The notes beneath the pieces were generated by a model. The model made no database searches and had not been told where the DNA came from. It saw only the letters and a list, made by a program, of their open reading frames with translations. Positions 54,628-63,332 of a stretch of 64,000 nt of DNA are shown here, one piece after another; the first letter of the stretch is position 1; every line of letters begins with the position of its first letter. The translations under genes and the position numbers were made by a program. Origin of the DNA: Chromatiales bacterium (GTDB lineage: Bacteria; Pseudomonadota; Gammaproteobacteria; Thiohalomonadales; Thiohalomonadaceae); contig QKFD01000076.1 of the NCBI GenBank assembly GCA_003251535.1, positions 1-64,000 of the forward strand, written 5' to 3'.

Positions 54628-56223
54628 TCAGGCGGCACCTGTATCGAAGGGTTGGGGGTTGAGGCGCCGACTGATATCCACCCCCACCATGACAATCCCC
54701 TGGAGGTCGTGGCCAATGTCGCGCATCACCGTGAGGGAGAAGAGGACGGGGATCTCGCGCCCATCCCGGCCCAGGCAGATGTGCTCAAGATTGGTGATGG
54801 TGCCCTGTAATACCAGGTCGGTGAGTTGGGGATCGGCAAGAAAGGGGGTGCGACAGATGCGCTCCACCTGCTGGCCCACCAACTCATCGGCGCGATAGCC
54901 GAGTAGTTGGCAGGCGGCGGGGTTGACCACCTGGATCTGGCCATCGGTCGCCAGCATCACCAGTAGATCAGACATATTGCCGAGGATGCTATCCACATAC
55001 TCTTTGGAGACGGTGGCCAACTTCAGCTCCTCGGTCATGCGATTCAGGGCCGTGCCGAGGAGGGCGATCTCGTCATCCCCCTGGACTTGGAGACGGGTGT
55101 CGAGCCGCCCCTTGCCGATGCGGCGCGCCGCATCGCTCATCACCAGTAGCGGGCGGGCGATCTGGCGGGTGAGTAACAGCCCAAGGGCGGCCACCACGCA
55201 GGCGATGAGCACAAAACCCAACAGCAGGCGCCGACGAGAGTCGGCCACCGGTGCAAACGCCTCGGTGCCGTCGATCTCTGCCACCAGTGACCAGCCCTGG
55301 TTCAGTAGCGGCTCCTTGACCGCCTCTAGTGCCACCATCCGCTCTTGCCCCCTCACCAGCCACGGATGGGCACCGCTAATGGGCAACCCATTGCGGGTCA
55401 CCGCCTCCCAGCTGGGCAGGTGGTGGGCAAAGGCGGCGGCCGGCAGGTCGTGATCGCTCTCTGTGGGGGCGGAAGAGGTGGGGGAGGGGGTGCCGAAGAG
55501 GATGTAACCATCGCGGTCTACCAGACTCAAGCGCAACGTGCGGTGGCGCTCCGACTCCTCCGTGCTCTCGATGATGGCCTGGATGGCCGCTAGGTCCAGC
55601 ACCGCCTTGACGATGCCCACCAGGCGCCCCTCCAGTCGAAGTGGCAGGACTAGATCGACCGAGCGGCTATGGGCGCTGGCATCGAACTCCATCGGGCCTA
55701 GCCAGATCCCTGAGTTAGCCGTGGCCCGTTGATACCACGCCTCATCTGCTTGGAGGAAATCACTGGTACGACCGGTGGTGGCGATCACCACGCCGCGCTC
55801 GTTGGTGAGATAGATCTCGGCAAAGAGTGGATGGCCTGCCGGGGCGCGGGTATGCATGTAGCGACGCAGTGACTGGGCCAGGGGGTGGTTGAGGGCCTCG
55901 ATCAGGGCGGCCGGGGTGGCGCCGCTGCTCCAGGCGGAGTCAATGGCGGCGAGGGTGGCATCATCCACCGAGCGGTAGTCGGCACTGGAGGTGGCGGCAA
56001 CGGTGGTCAGATCGAGGGCGGCCGCGAGAGCCACCAGCTCCTGCTCCCGCCCGCCAATGGTCTGCGCGACTTCATGGGCGGCGGTCCGGGCGAGCAGTTG
56101 GAGCCGCTGGCCAATGGCCTGTTTGAGGGCGCTCTCGGACTCCTCCACGGCAAACAGGGCGCTGCCAAGCAGCAGGAGCCCAAACAGGGTAAAAGAGAGA
56201 CCTAGCTTATGGCTGATGCGCAT
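54628..56223 (-). CDS. Cache-HAMP-PAS membrane sensor without output domain
   Basis: 531 aa. One membrane segment near the N-terminus (about 8-25), a large periplasmic Cache-like domain (about 35-310), a second membrane segment, HAMP (RQIARPLLVMSDAARRIGKG) and a PAS domain (SILGNMSDLLVMLATDGQIQ to the end). The protein stops after the PAS. There is no kinase, GGDEF, EAL or methyl-accepting domain. The ATG at 56223 lies 17 bp inside the end of the EAL-CBS-GGDEF gene, so the two are coupled and may act as one split signalling system. Confidence 0.85.
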   Translation of the reverse strand: MRISHKLGLSFTLFGLLLLGSALFAVEESESALKQAIGQRLQLLARTAAHEVAQTIGGREQELVALAAALDLTTVAATSSADYRSVDDATLAAIDSAWSSGATPAALIEALNHPLAQSLRRYMHTRAPAGHPLFAEIYLTNERGVVIATTGRTSDFLQADEAWYQRATANSGIWLGPMEFDASAHSRSVDLVLPLRLEGRLVGIVKAVLDLAAIQAIIESTEESERHRTLRLSLVDRDGYILFGTPSPTSSAPTESDHDLPAAAFAHHLPSWEAVTRNGLPISGAHPWLVRGQERMVALEAVKEPLLNQGWSLVAEIDGTEAFAPVADSRRRLLLGFVLIACVVAALGLLLTRQIARPLLVMSDAARRIGKGRLDTRLQVQGDDEIALLGTALNRMTEELKLATVSKEYVDSILGNMSDLLVMLATDGQIQVVNPAACQLLGYRADELVGQQVERICRTPFLADPQLTDLVLQGTITNLEHICLGRDGREIPVLFSLTVMRDIGHDLQGIVMVGVDISRRLNPQPFDTGAA

Positions 56224-58063
56224 GGGGGCCGCCGCTGCGGTGGGCATAGTCGCGGCGGTTGATGTAGAGGCTATTGCCCGCCTGGCGCTTGGCCATCTTC
56301 TTGGTCTCTGAGGCGGCCTGGGAGATCTCCATATAGGAGGAGAAGAGCCCGGGAGGGACCACTACCGCACCGATGGAGAGGGTGGTGAGGGGGTGAAATT
56401 CCTTCTCGCCCCGTCGATTCTCCGTGAGATAACCGCCCCGCTCCTGATCCTCTGGATTGAAAAACCCAGCCACCTCTGTGCCAAAGCGCTCCAGTGTCTG
56501 TTGGCAGCGGCTCTCCCAGTCGGGGGTGCGGAAGAGGGCAATGAAGTCATCCCCCCCGATATGGCCAAGGAAATCGTGCTCCGGATGGCAGCTCTCCAGT
56601 AGGAGCTTGCCGGTGAGGCGGATCAGCTCATCGCCTCGACTGAAGCCGTAGACATCATTGAATGGTTTGAAGTGGTCGAGATCGCAGTAGCAGGCGACAA
56701 AGGGCAGGCGACGCGCCAGCAGCTGGTTGATGCGCTCATTGATGGGGACGTTGCCGGGCAGCTGGGTGAGGGGGTTGGCATAGCGTGCCGCCTGGATCTG
56801 GAGATCGGTGATCTCGCGGATGAGATCGTGACCGGTGCCGATACCGAGGTAGCGCCCCTCTTCGGTGATGATGAAGCCGTTGGAGAGGTGGCGACGATCG
56901 GCCCCGGCCACCAGATAGGAGAGCTGTTGGAGGCTCAGATTCTTGTCCACCAGGAGCGGTTCTGGATCCATAAAGATGGCGCAGGGGCGCCGACCGAACA
57001 GCTCCAAGTGGTAGGGGCGGGCCAAGCGGTCGATGAGGGCATGGCGGTTGACCAGACCGACCGGTTGATCATCCTTCACCACCGCGATGGCGTTGAGATC
57101 GGGATCGACCTCAAAGCGGTCGAAGAGGGTGCAGTTGGGGGTATCGGGGGTGACCGGTGCGGCCCGGATGAGGAGCCGGTGTTCGATGATGCAACACTCA
57201 TCGCGCCCGGTGGGTAGGGGCGGCTGCGGGGCTAGGGTGCGGATGACATCGGCCGAGAGCACAGCGCTGGGGCTCAGGCTGGGGCGCCCCAGGTGGTAAC
57301 CCTGACCAAAGACGATGCCAAGGGTGGTGACCTGGGTCAGCTCCGAGTGGCTCTCTATCCCCTCCGCCATGGTCTGCCAGCCCAGGGCTCGGGCCTGCTC
57401 CAGCAATTGGCGCACGTAGCGGCGCTTGATGGCGTCAGTGTCGATGTTTTGGATAAAGTGGCGATCAATCTTGAGATAGTCAGGGGCGATGGCGGCCAGG
57501 CTGGCTAACTCCTCTGGTCGCCCACCCCAGTCGTCGATGGCGATGCGGTAGCCGAGGGCGCGGTAGCGCTCAAGGGCTCGGCCAAGGATCTCTAGCCGAA
57601 AATCGTAGCCGGAGTCGGTCTCGCTCAGCTCAATCACCACCCGCGCCGGATCGAGCGCCAGCTGGCGGAGAAAGCCAAACACATGGCGGGTACGGACATC
57701 GTGCAGTAGCAGGAGATCGGGACTGATATTGATGAACAAGGTGCCGGGCAGCTTGCTCTCTACAAAGCGCTCGACAATCACCTTGCCGCAGAGATTCTCT
57801 AGCTCATAGATGAGCCCGGCCTGACGGGCCGCCTTGAAGAGCTTGCCTGGGGCGTGCAGCTGGCTGTCCGAGGGGCCGCGGATGAGCCCTTCGTAGCCCA
57901 CCACCTCGGCAGAGCGCAGATCCACTACAGGCTGAAACAGAGCGGTCAGCTGCTCATGCTTAATCAGCTGATAGAGTTCATGGGCGGTGGGGCCACGGGT
58001 TGTGGTCGTTACCGAGGGGGAGCGTGGCATCGAGGTGGGGAGGATCTGGGTCTGGGCGTTCAT
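56207..58063 (-). CDS. EAL-CBS-GGDEF cyclic-di-GMP protein
   Basis: 618 aa. The order is unusual: an EAL domain first (EGLIRGP at 58-64, then IELSETDSGYD, IDDWGG, DYLKIDRHFI, MAEGIES), then a pair of CBS domains (about 285-420), then GGDEF (GGDDF at 503-507). EAL metal ligands appear kept, so phosphodiesterase activity is likely. GGDDF may still be active. No inhibitory RxxD site is visible five residues before it. CBS domains may bind adenine nucleotides. The soluble protein overlaps the sensor gene and follows a structured leader or sRNA region. Confidence 0.88.
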   Translation of the reverse strand: MNAQTQILPTSMPRSPSVTTTTRGPTAHELYQLIKHEQLTALFQPVVDLRSAEVVGYEGLIRGPSDSQLHAPGKLFKAARQAGLIYELENLCGKVIVERFVESKLPGTLFINISPDLLLLHDVRTRHVFGFLRQLALDPARVVIELSETDSGYDFRLEILGRALERYRALGYRIAIDDWGGRPEELASLAAIAPDYLKIDRHFIQNIDTDAIKRRYVRQLLEQARALGWQTMAEGIESHSELTQVTTLGIVFGQGYHLGRPSLSPSAVLSADVIRTLAPQPPLPTGRDECCIIEHRLLIRAAPVTPDTPNCTLFDRFEVDPDLNAIAVVKDDQPVGLVNRHALIDRLARPYHLELFGRRPCAIFMDPEPLLVDKNLSLQQLSYLVAGADRRHLSNGFIITEEGRYLGIGTGHDLIREITDLQIQAARYANPLTQLPGNVPINERINQLLARRLPFVACYCDLDHFKPFNDVYGFSRGDELIRLTGKLLLESCHPEHDFLGHIGGDDFIALFRTPDWESRCQQTLERFGTEVAGFFNPEDQERGGYLTENRRGEKEFHPLTTLSIGAVVVPPGLFSSYMEISQAASETKKMAKRQAGNSLYINRRDYAHRSGGPHAHQP

Positions 58064-58185
58064 GCACCGTACCTCTCGCCTCCAGCGGAGAGAGTCTGGA
58101 TGGCGACAGCTTGGACCCGGGATGTGTACGGCGTATGACAGCTAGGCAGGGGGCGCGAGGAGGCCGTGGGCACCTCCCGCAGGGT

Positions 58186-58212
58186 AAAAAAACCCCCGCC
58201 AAACGACGGGGG
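58186..58212 (-). terminator. Strong intrinsic terminator in the EAL-GGDEF upstream region
   Basis: Read leftward: CCCCCGTC, loop GTTT, GGCGGGGG, then seven T. It ends transcription about 120 bp before the EAL-CBS-GGDEF start. No protein gene lies on this strand to the right for more than a kilobase, so the transcript it ends must be a non-coding RNA or the leader of the downstream gene. Confidence 0.88.
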
Positions 58213-58357
58213 GTTGCAAAGACCACAAGTGGGTCAGTCCGTTGGCGCCTGGTCGATCCCTCTTCCAGGTGCATCCCTTCGTCGGACGGCCTGAAACGCT
58301 CAATCCCTTGTCGAGGTGGATAAGGCGAACACGGGGGACCAACCTCGATTGTCCGAC
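58186..58357 (-). ncRNA. Candidate structured GGA-rich small RNA (CsrB/RsmY-like)
   Basis: Leftward, about 172 nt, between parA and the EAL-CBS-GGDEF gene. P1 pairs GTCGGAC (58357-58351) with GTCCGAC (58287-58281). P2 pairs TCGAGGT (58348-58342) with ACCTCGA (58317-58311). P3 pairs CCTGG (58269-58265) with CCAGG (58252-58248). P4 is GACCCAC, TT, GTGGTC (58235-58221). It ends in a strong terminator. Six GGA motifs occur; five lie in loops or single-stranded parts, three as AGGGAT. This is the pattern of RNAs that sequester CsrA/RsmA. The promoter was not identified, so the 5' end is a guess. A transcription-attenuation leader for the downstream gene is the alternative. Confidence 0.5.
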
Positions 58358-58483
58358 GGGCAGATGCTACCAGTGAGCCGATGGAATGGAAGTGCCGATG
58401 ATCACAGTTCAACCCCATGATCCGCTTTGGTCCAGCGGCCAGAAGTGGGGTATATTGGGAAAACCCTTAGCAAAATAGAGAAA

Positions 58484-59299
58484 ATGAGACGGGTACTCGC
58501 GGTAGTCAATCACAAGGGGGGAGTCGGGAAGACCACCTCGGCGGTCAACATTGCCGCGGCCTTGGTGGAGACCGGCGCGCGGGTACTACTCATCGATATG
58601 GATCCCCAGGGCAGTGCCAGCCTGAGCCTGGGGCGGAGCGATAACGGTCGGCGACTGATGACCGCCTTGCGCTCCGGCCAGCCACTGCCGGTGGCCTCAT
58701 CTGCTGTGACCGGCTTGGATCTGGTGCCGGCCGGCCCCGATCTAGGGGAGCTGCACCAGCTGTTTGCCGCGGCCCTCGGCGCCGAGCTACTCCCTCGCTG
58801 TCTGAAGCGGTGTGCCGGGGAGTGGGACTGGGTGTTGATCGATTGTCCACCCAGCCTCGGTGTATTGACCATGGGGGCGCTCAATGCGGCACGGCGGGTG
58901 TTGGTGCCGGTGGAGGCCAACTTCCTGGCCATGAGCGGCCTACAGCAGATGGTGGAGGCCATCGTGCGGGTGTCGGTGCGGATACCCGGCCTGGCACTGG
59001 AGGCGGTGGTGCCCTGTCGAGCACGGCCGCGGCGCCGTATTCACCAAGAGCTGATGGCCGATCTGGAGCGCCGCTTTCCCGGCCAGGTGGCCCCCTTCAT
59101 CCGCGAGAGCGGTGATCTCGCAGAGGCGCCGGCGGCAGGTCTGCCGGTGACCCACTTCTCTCCCAAGTCCCAAGGGGCGCAAGACTACCGGCGTCTCGCC
59201 AGGTGGCTAAGCTCCCGTTTTGAAACCCCGCAGGTGGCAGGGGCCCCGGTGGGGCTAGCTGTGGCGGGTGGTATCGCAGCGGCTGGGTCATCGGCTTGA
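58484..59299 (+). CDS. Orphan ParA/MinD-type ATPase
   Basis: 271 aa. A deviant Walker A (NHKGGVGKTTSAVNIA), Walker A' (LLIDMDPQGSASLSLG) and Walker B (WVLIDCPPSLGVLTMGAL) identify a ParA-type ATPase. No parB-like gene follows and no centromere-like repeats are seen, so it probably positions a protein complex rather than DNA. I prefer the ATG at 58484, right before the conserved strand; an earlier in-frame start at 58427 is possible. The C-terminal 30 residues are Ala/Gly-rich. Confidence 0.88.
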   Translation: MRRVLAVVNHKGGVGKTTSAVNIAAALVETGARVLLIDMDPQGSASLSLGRSDNGRRLMTALRSGQPLPVASSAVTGLDLVPAGPDLGELHQLFAAALGAELLPRCLKRCAGEWDWVLIDCPPSLGVLTMGALNAARRVLVPVEANFLAMSGLQQMVEAIVRVSVRIPGLALEAVVPCRARPRRRIHQELMADLERRFPGQVAPFIRESGDLAEAPAAGLPVTHFSPKSQGAQDYRRLARWLSSRFETPQVAGAPVGLAVAGGIAAAGSSA

Positions 59300-59397
59300 C
59301 GCCATAGGACCCGGTTGCCCGTCCAGGCAACGCCAGGGTCCCTCTCCCTTAGAACCTACTGCTAGTTTTCCGCGAGCGCTGTTGCTTGTTGGGGGGG

Positions 59398-59419
59398 CTT
59401 GCGGGCTGAGGCCCGCAAG
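59398..59419. terminator. Stem-loop between parA and the ATPase gene
   Basis: CTTGCGGGC, loop TGAG, GCCCGCAAG give a perfect 9-bp stem between two convergent genes. No T-tract follows on either strand, so a terminator function is only possible. Confidence 0.5.
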
Positions 59420-59425
59420 GGGGCG

Positions 59426-61915
59426 CTATTTGACGCACACCTTGCGGACCTGGTGGATATCGGTTAACCCCTGCAACACCTTCTCGATACCATCCTGCTT
59501 GAGGGTGCGCATCCCCTCCCGCAGGGCGAGTTCGGTGATGGCGTAGACCGGCGCCTTATCCGCCACTAGCCGTTTGAGGTGGGGGGTAGCGGTGAGTAGT
59601 TCGTGGATACCGATCCGGCCACGGAAGCCGGTGTCGGAGCAGCGCTCGCAACCGCGGGCGCGATAGAGGGTGAACTTGCCATGGGGATCGGCATACTGCT
59701 CGCGCCACTGGGCAATGGTCTCCGCCTTGAGCCTGGTGCCATCCTCCAACGCACCCATCAGCAGCTCCTGGCAATATTCACTCGCCAGCGCGGCAATCTC
59801 CTCCTCTTCCGCCGCATAACTCTCGCAGCAGTCGGGGCAGAAGCGCTTGGTGAGGCGCTGGGCCAGCACCCCGAGCAGGGCATCGGCAAAGTTGAAGGGA
59901 TCTAACCCCATATCGAGCAGCCGGGTCACGCTCTCGGGGGCGCTGTTGGTGTGGAGGGTGGCTAGCACCAGGTGGCCGGTGAGGGAGGCCTCGATGGTGA
60001 TGTGGGTGGTCTCTTGGTCCCGCATCTCACCCACCATGATGATGTCCGGATCGGCACGCAGAAAGGCGCGCATGGCGGCGGCAAAGGTGAGGCCGATTTT
60101 GGGATTGATCTGGACCTGCCGTAGCCCCGGTTGGGTGATCTCCACCGGATCCTCCGCCGTCCAGATCTTGCTCTCCTCGGTATTGAGGTGGCTCAGCAGG
60201 GAGTGCAGGGTGGTGGTCTTACCGGAGCCAGTGGGGCCGCAGACCAAAAACAGCCCGTATGGCTTGTCGATGATCGTGGTGAGGCGGTTCAGGTTGGCGG
60301 AGGTGAGCCCTAGCGTGTCAATGGCGCGGGGTTCGCCTGTGACCAGGATGCGCATCACCACATCCTCCAGACCACCGGTGGTGGGGAGGGTGGCAACTCG
60401 CAGCTCTATGCGCGGCCCGCCAAACTTTTTGAAGTCTATCTTGCCGTCTTGTGGTTTGCGGCGCTCGGAGATATCGAGTCCTGCCATCACCTTGAGACGG
60501 GCCACCACCGCTGCGCGCAGCTTCTGTGGGACCTCAAAAAAGTTCATGAGCGAGCCATCTTTGCGGACCCGCACCATGGTTTTACGGTTGGAGGAGGGCT
60601 CGATATGGATGTCGGAGGCGCCTTTTTGGAAGGCGTCAAAGATGATCTTATTGACCAGCTTCACCACCACGTTGTCGGAGACGGCCGCCTCGTCAACCAA
60701 CTCCTCCTCTAGCTCATCGCTGGCCTCCGTCTCGTACTCGTCGAGCACCATCCGGTTGAGGCCACCAGGGGCGTAGGCGATATCCAACGCCTTGGTGATC
60801 TCGACCCCAAAGGCCATCACCGGCTCAACGAAGCGCTTGGTGTGGAAGCGCACCGCATCCAGCGGCTCCCACGCCATGGGGTTCTCCATGGCGATCACCA
60901 GCTTATCGTTATAGAAATAGAGCGGCAGGATGTTGAACTTACGCGCCATCTCCACCGGCACCATCTCCACCGCCTCATAGTCGATGTTGAATTTATTGAC
61001 ATCGACAAAGGGGATGTTGAGCTTCTTGGCCAGGGCGCGCTGGATGTCGTTGGTGGTGATCAGCCCCTGTTGGAGCAGGATCTCCCCTAGCGGTACTCGG
61101 CGGTTGAGCTTCTGGGCAGCCAGCGCCCCCTCCAGCTGAAGTTCACTGATGAGTCCCTCGCCGATGAGGATCTCGCCCAGGCGCAGATTGGGGGCCAGCT
61201 TCTGGCGCTCTAGCGCCTTCTCTAACTCATGGGTGGTAACCACTGCATGGCTGCGGAAGCCATTCAGGTCGTTCTCCTGCCGTGTCTTCAGCTCTGGCGC
61301 TGCATTGGCCGGTGCGATCTCATCGAGGGTCAGCTCCTCATCCAGGCTGAGGAACGGATCCCCTTCCGACTCTGTGAGACCGATATGGCACTCGGCAACC
61401 ACATCGTGGGGAACGAATATGTAGTTGAATTTACGGCCATTCTGGGAGGGAAATAGATAGATTCCCCACTGGTCCTGCTGCTGGCCCAGGGTATGGCCGG
61501 TCAGCTCTTCGCCATTCTTGAAGCGCAGGGTGAAGGGCTGGCGAGTCGCTGGGGCAATGCTATCGGCCGCCTCCGCGATCCACGCCCGTGGCTGCGGCAG
61601 GTGGAGCAGGGTCAGCTCCTCCACCCCCATGGCGCGGGGGGCCGGCTCTTTATCGACGGAGAGAATGAGGATGCCGACTTCAAAGTTGAAGTCGCGCAGG
61701 ACGGCGAGCAGTTTCCCACCTTCCCGTAGATTGACTACTGCCGGCTCTCCCGCTAGCACGGCGTTGTCGGTGGTGGACACGCAGTGGGGGGGGACCGGTA
61801 ACAGTATGCGTTTGCGCTCGGCTTTGGCCTGCATCGCCGGGGCGACAGCTCCTGAGGTAAGGTCAGAACTTGTGAGCATATCAGATTGGTTTTGTTCAAA
61901 CCTGAAAGGATCCAT
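59426..61915 (-). CDS. MshEN-domain GspE/PilB-type secretion or pilus ATPase
   Basis: 829 aa, longer than the usual 560-600. Residues 1-200 are an extra region unlike PilB. Two successive MshEN half-motifs follow: RLGEILIGEGLI and its LQLEGALAAQ tail (245-268), then PLGEILLQQGLI (275-298). The first fits the known cyclic-di-GMP-binding pattern at every fixed position. The motor has Walker A GPTGSGKTTTLHSLL, an Asp box and a Walker B. A zinc site has CPDCC and CERCSDTG. Such ATPases drive type IV pili or type II secretion. No pilin or other pilus gene is in the window. GGGAG precedes the ATG. Confidence 0.9.
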   Translation of the reverse strand: MDPFRFEQNQSDMLTSSDLTSGAVAPAMQAKAERKRILLPVPPHCVSTTDNAVLAGEPAVVNLREGGKLLAVLRDFNFEVGILILSVDKEPAPRAMGVEELTLLHLPQPRAWIAEAADSIAPATRQPFTLRFKNGEELTGHTLGQQQDQWGIYLFPSQNGRKFNYIFVPHDVVAECHIGLTESEGDPFLSLDEELTLDEIAPANAAPELKTRQENDLNGFRSHAVVTTHELEKALERQKLAPNLRLGEILIGEGLISELQLEGALAAQKLNRRVPLGEILLQQGLITTNDIQRALAKKLNIPFVDVNKFNIDYEAVEMVPVEMARKFNILPLYFYNDKLVIAMENPMAWEPLDAVRFHTKRFVEPVMAFGVEITKALDIAYAPGGLNRMVLDEYETEASDELEEELVDEAAVSDNVVVKLVNKIIFDAFQKGASDIHIEPSSNRKTMVRVRKDGSLMNFFEVPQKLRAAVVARLKVMAGLDISERRKPQDGKIDFKKFGGPRIELRVATLPTTGGLEDVVMRILVTGEPRAIDTLGLTSANLNRLTTIIDKPYGLFLVCGPTGSGKTTTLHSLLSHLNTEESKIWTAEDPVEITQPGLRQVQINPKIGLTFAAAMRAFLRADPDIIMVGEMRDQETTHITIEASLTGHLVLATLHTNSAPESVTRLLDMGLDPFNFADALLGVLAQRLTKRFCPDCCESYAAEEEEIAALASEYCQELLMGALEDGTRLKAETIAQWREQYADPHGKFTLYRARGCERCSDTGFRGRIGIHELLTATPHLKRLVADKAPVYAITELALREGMRTLKQDGIEKVLQGLTDIHQVRKVCVK

Positions 61916-61994
61916 AAGGATCTCCCGGCAGCCGCGCCTTTCGTACCGTGAGCGTTGGACTTAGAATACCCGGCCCAGAATTTTTCGACCCCCC

Positions 61995-63332
61995 ATGATT
62001 CGAACTTTTTATCTCAAGACCTTCGGCTGCCAGATGAACGAGTACGACTCCGCTCGTATGGCGGACGTCCTCGAAGGCGAATTGGGACTACGGCCGGCTA
62101 GCGCACCAGAGGGGGCCGATCTCCTGCTGCTCAACACCTGTTCGGTGCGAGAGAAGGCGCAGGAGAAGGTCTTTTCCCTGCTTGGTGTATGGAAAGAGCT
62201 GAAGCTGGCCCGACCCGGCACCCTAATCGGTGTGGGAGGCTGTGTCGCCAGCCAGGAGGGGGAGGCGATCCGGGGCCGTGCACCGTTTGTCGATCTGGTG
62301 TTTGGTCCCCAGACCCTCCACCGTCTCCCGGAGATGCTGGCCCGCTTGGCGGCCGGTGCGCCGGCAGTGGTGGATGTCTCGTTTCCCGAGATAGAGAAGT
62401 TTGATCGCCTGCCGGAGCCGAGGGCCGAAGGCCCTAGCGCCTATGTATCGGTGATGGAGGGGTGCTCTAAATATTGCACTTACTGCATTGTGCCTTTCAC
62501 TCGTGGGCCGGAGGTGAGTCGGCCGTTCGATGATGTGATTGCTGAAGTCGCTCAGTTGGCGGCCCAAGGGGTGCGCGAGGTCAACCTGCTGGGGCAGAAT
62601 GTCAACGCCTACCGTGGGGTGATGGAGGATGGGGAGCTGGCGGATCTCGCGCTACTCATCGAGTATGTGGCCGCCGTTGAGGGGATCGACCGCATTCGCT
62701 ACACCACCTCTCACCCGATGGAGCTTTCTGATCGGCTCATTGAGGTGTATGAGCGGGTGCCAAAGCTGGTGAGCCATCTCCATCTACCACTCCAGGCCGG
62801 CTCTGATCGCATCCTCGCCCTTATGAAGCGGGGCCACACCCTGGATGACTACCGCCAGCGGGTGGCCAAACTGCGGGCCCTCCGGCCCGATCTCTCCCTC
62901 TCCTCCGACTTCATTGTGGGCTTTCCCGGCGAGACGGAGGCCGACTTTGAACAGACCCTCCAGGCGGTGGCAGAGCTGGAGTTTGATCACTCCTTCAGCT
63001 TTATCTATAGCCCTCGTCCCGGCACGCCCGCCGTGGCGCTGCCGGATGATGTTCCGGGTGAGGTGAAAAAGGCCCGTTTGGCCCGCCTGCAGGCGCTCAT
63101 CAACCACCAGGCGCAGACCATCAGCAGACGTATGGTGGGGAGTGTGCAGCAGGTGTTGGTGGAGGGACCCTCACGCAAGAACCCATTTGAGTTGAGCGGT
63201 CGTACCGCGAACAACCGGGTGGTCAACTTTAAAGGCAGGGCGGCGTCGATTGGCGCCTTTACCCTGGTCCGTATCACCGATGCCCTGCCCAATTCACTGC
63301 GTGGGGAGTCGGTGCAAGGAGATGCCGCATGA
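61995..63332 (+). CDS. miaB: tRNA methylthiotransferase MiaB
   Basis: 445 aa. It has an N-terminal UPF0004 domain with three cluster Cys ([32 protein letters not shown]), a radical-SAM centre [15 protein letters not shown] and a C-terminal TRAM domain ([14 protein letters not shown]). It adds a methylthio group to i6A37 of tRNAs. Its stop overlaps the next ATG, giving the common gammaproteobacterial order miaB-ybeZ. Confidence 0.95.
   Translation: MIRTFYLKTFGCQMNEYDSARMADVLEGELGLRPASAPEGADLLLLNTCSVREKAQEKVFSLLGVWKELKLARPGTLIGVGGCVASQEGEAIRGRAPFVDLVFGPQTLHRLPEMLARLAAGAPAVVDVSFPEIEKFDRLPEPRAEGPSAYVSVMEGCSKYCTYCIVPFTRGPEVSRPFDDVIAEVAQLAAQGVREVNLLGQNVNAYRGVMEDGELADLALLIEYVAAVEGIDRIRYTTSHPMELSDRLIEVYERVPKLVSHLHLPLQAGSDRILALMKRGHTLDDYRQRVAKLRALRPDLSLSSDFIVGFPGETEADFEQTLQAVAELEFDHSFSFIYSPRPGTPAVALPDDVPGEVKKARLARLQALINHQAQTISRRMVGSVQQVLVEGPSRKNPFELSGRTANNRVVNFKGRAASIGAFTLVRITDALPNSLRGESVQGDAA

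Noticed and set aside
58064-58430. Cyclic-di-GMP (GEMM) riboswitch upstream of the EAL-GGDEF gene
   Set aside because: The place is suggestive, but the conserved core of type I and type II cyclic-di-GMP aptamers was not found. The GGA-rich loops fit a CsrA-binding RNA better.
58186-58430. 6S RNA, tmRNA or SRP RNA
   Set aside because: None of the conserved sequences of these RNAs is present, and the fold does not have the long single hairpin with central bubble of 6S RNA.
58484-59299. Chromosome-partition locus or replication origin around parA
   Set aside because: No parB, parS-like sites, dnaA, gidA or DnaA boxes were seen near it, so it is treated as an orphan ParA.
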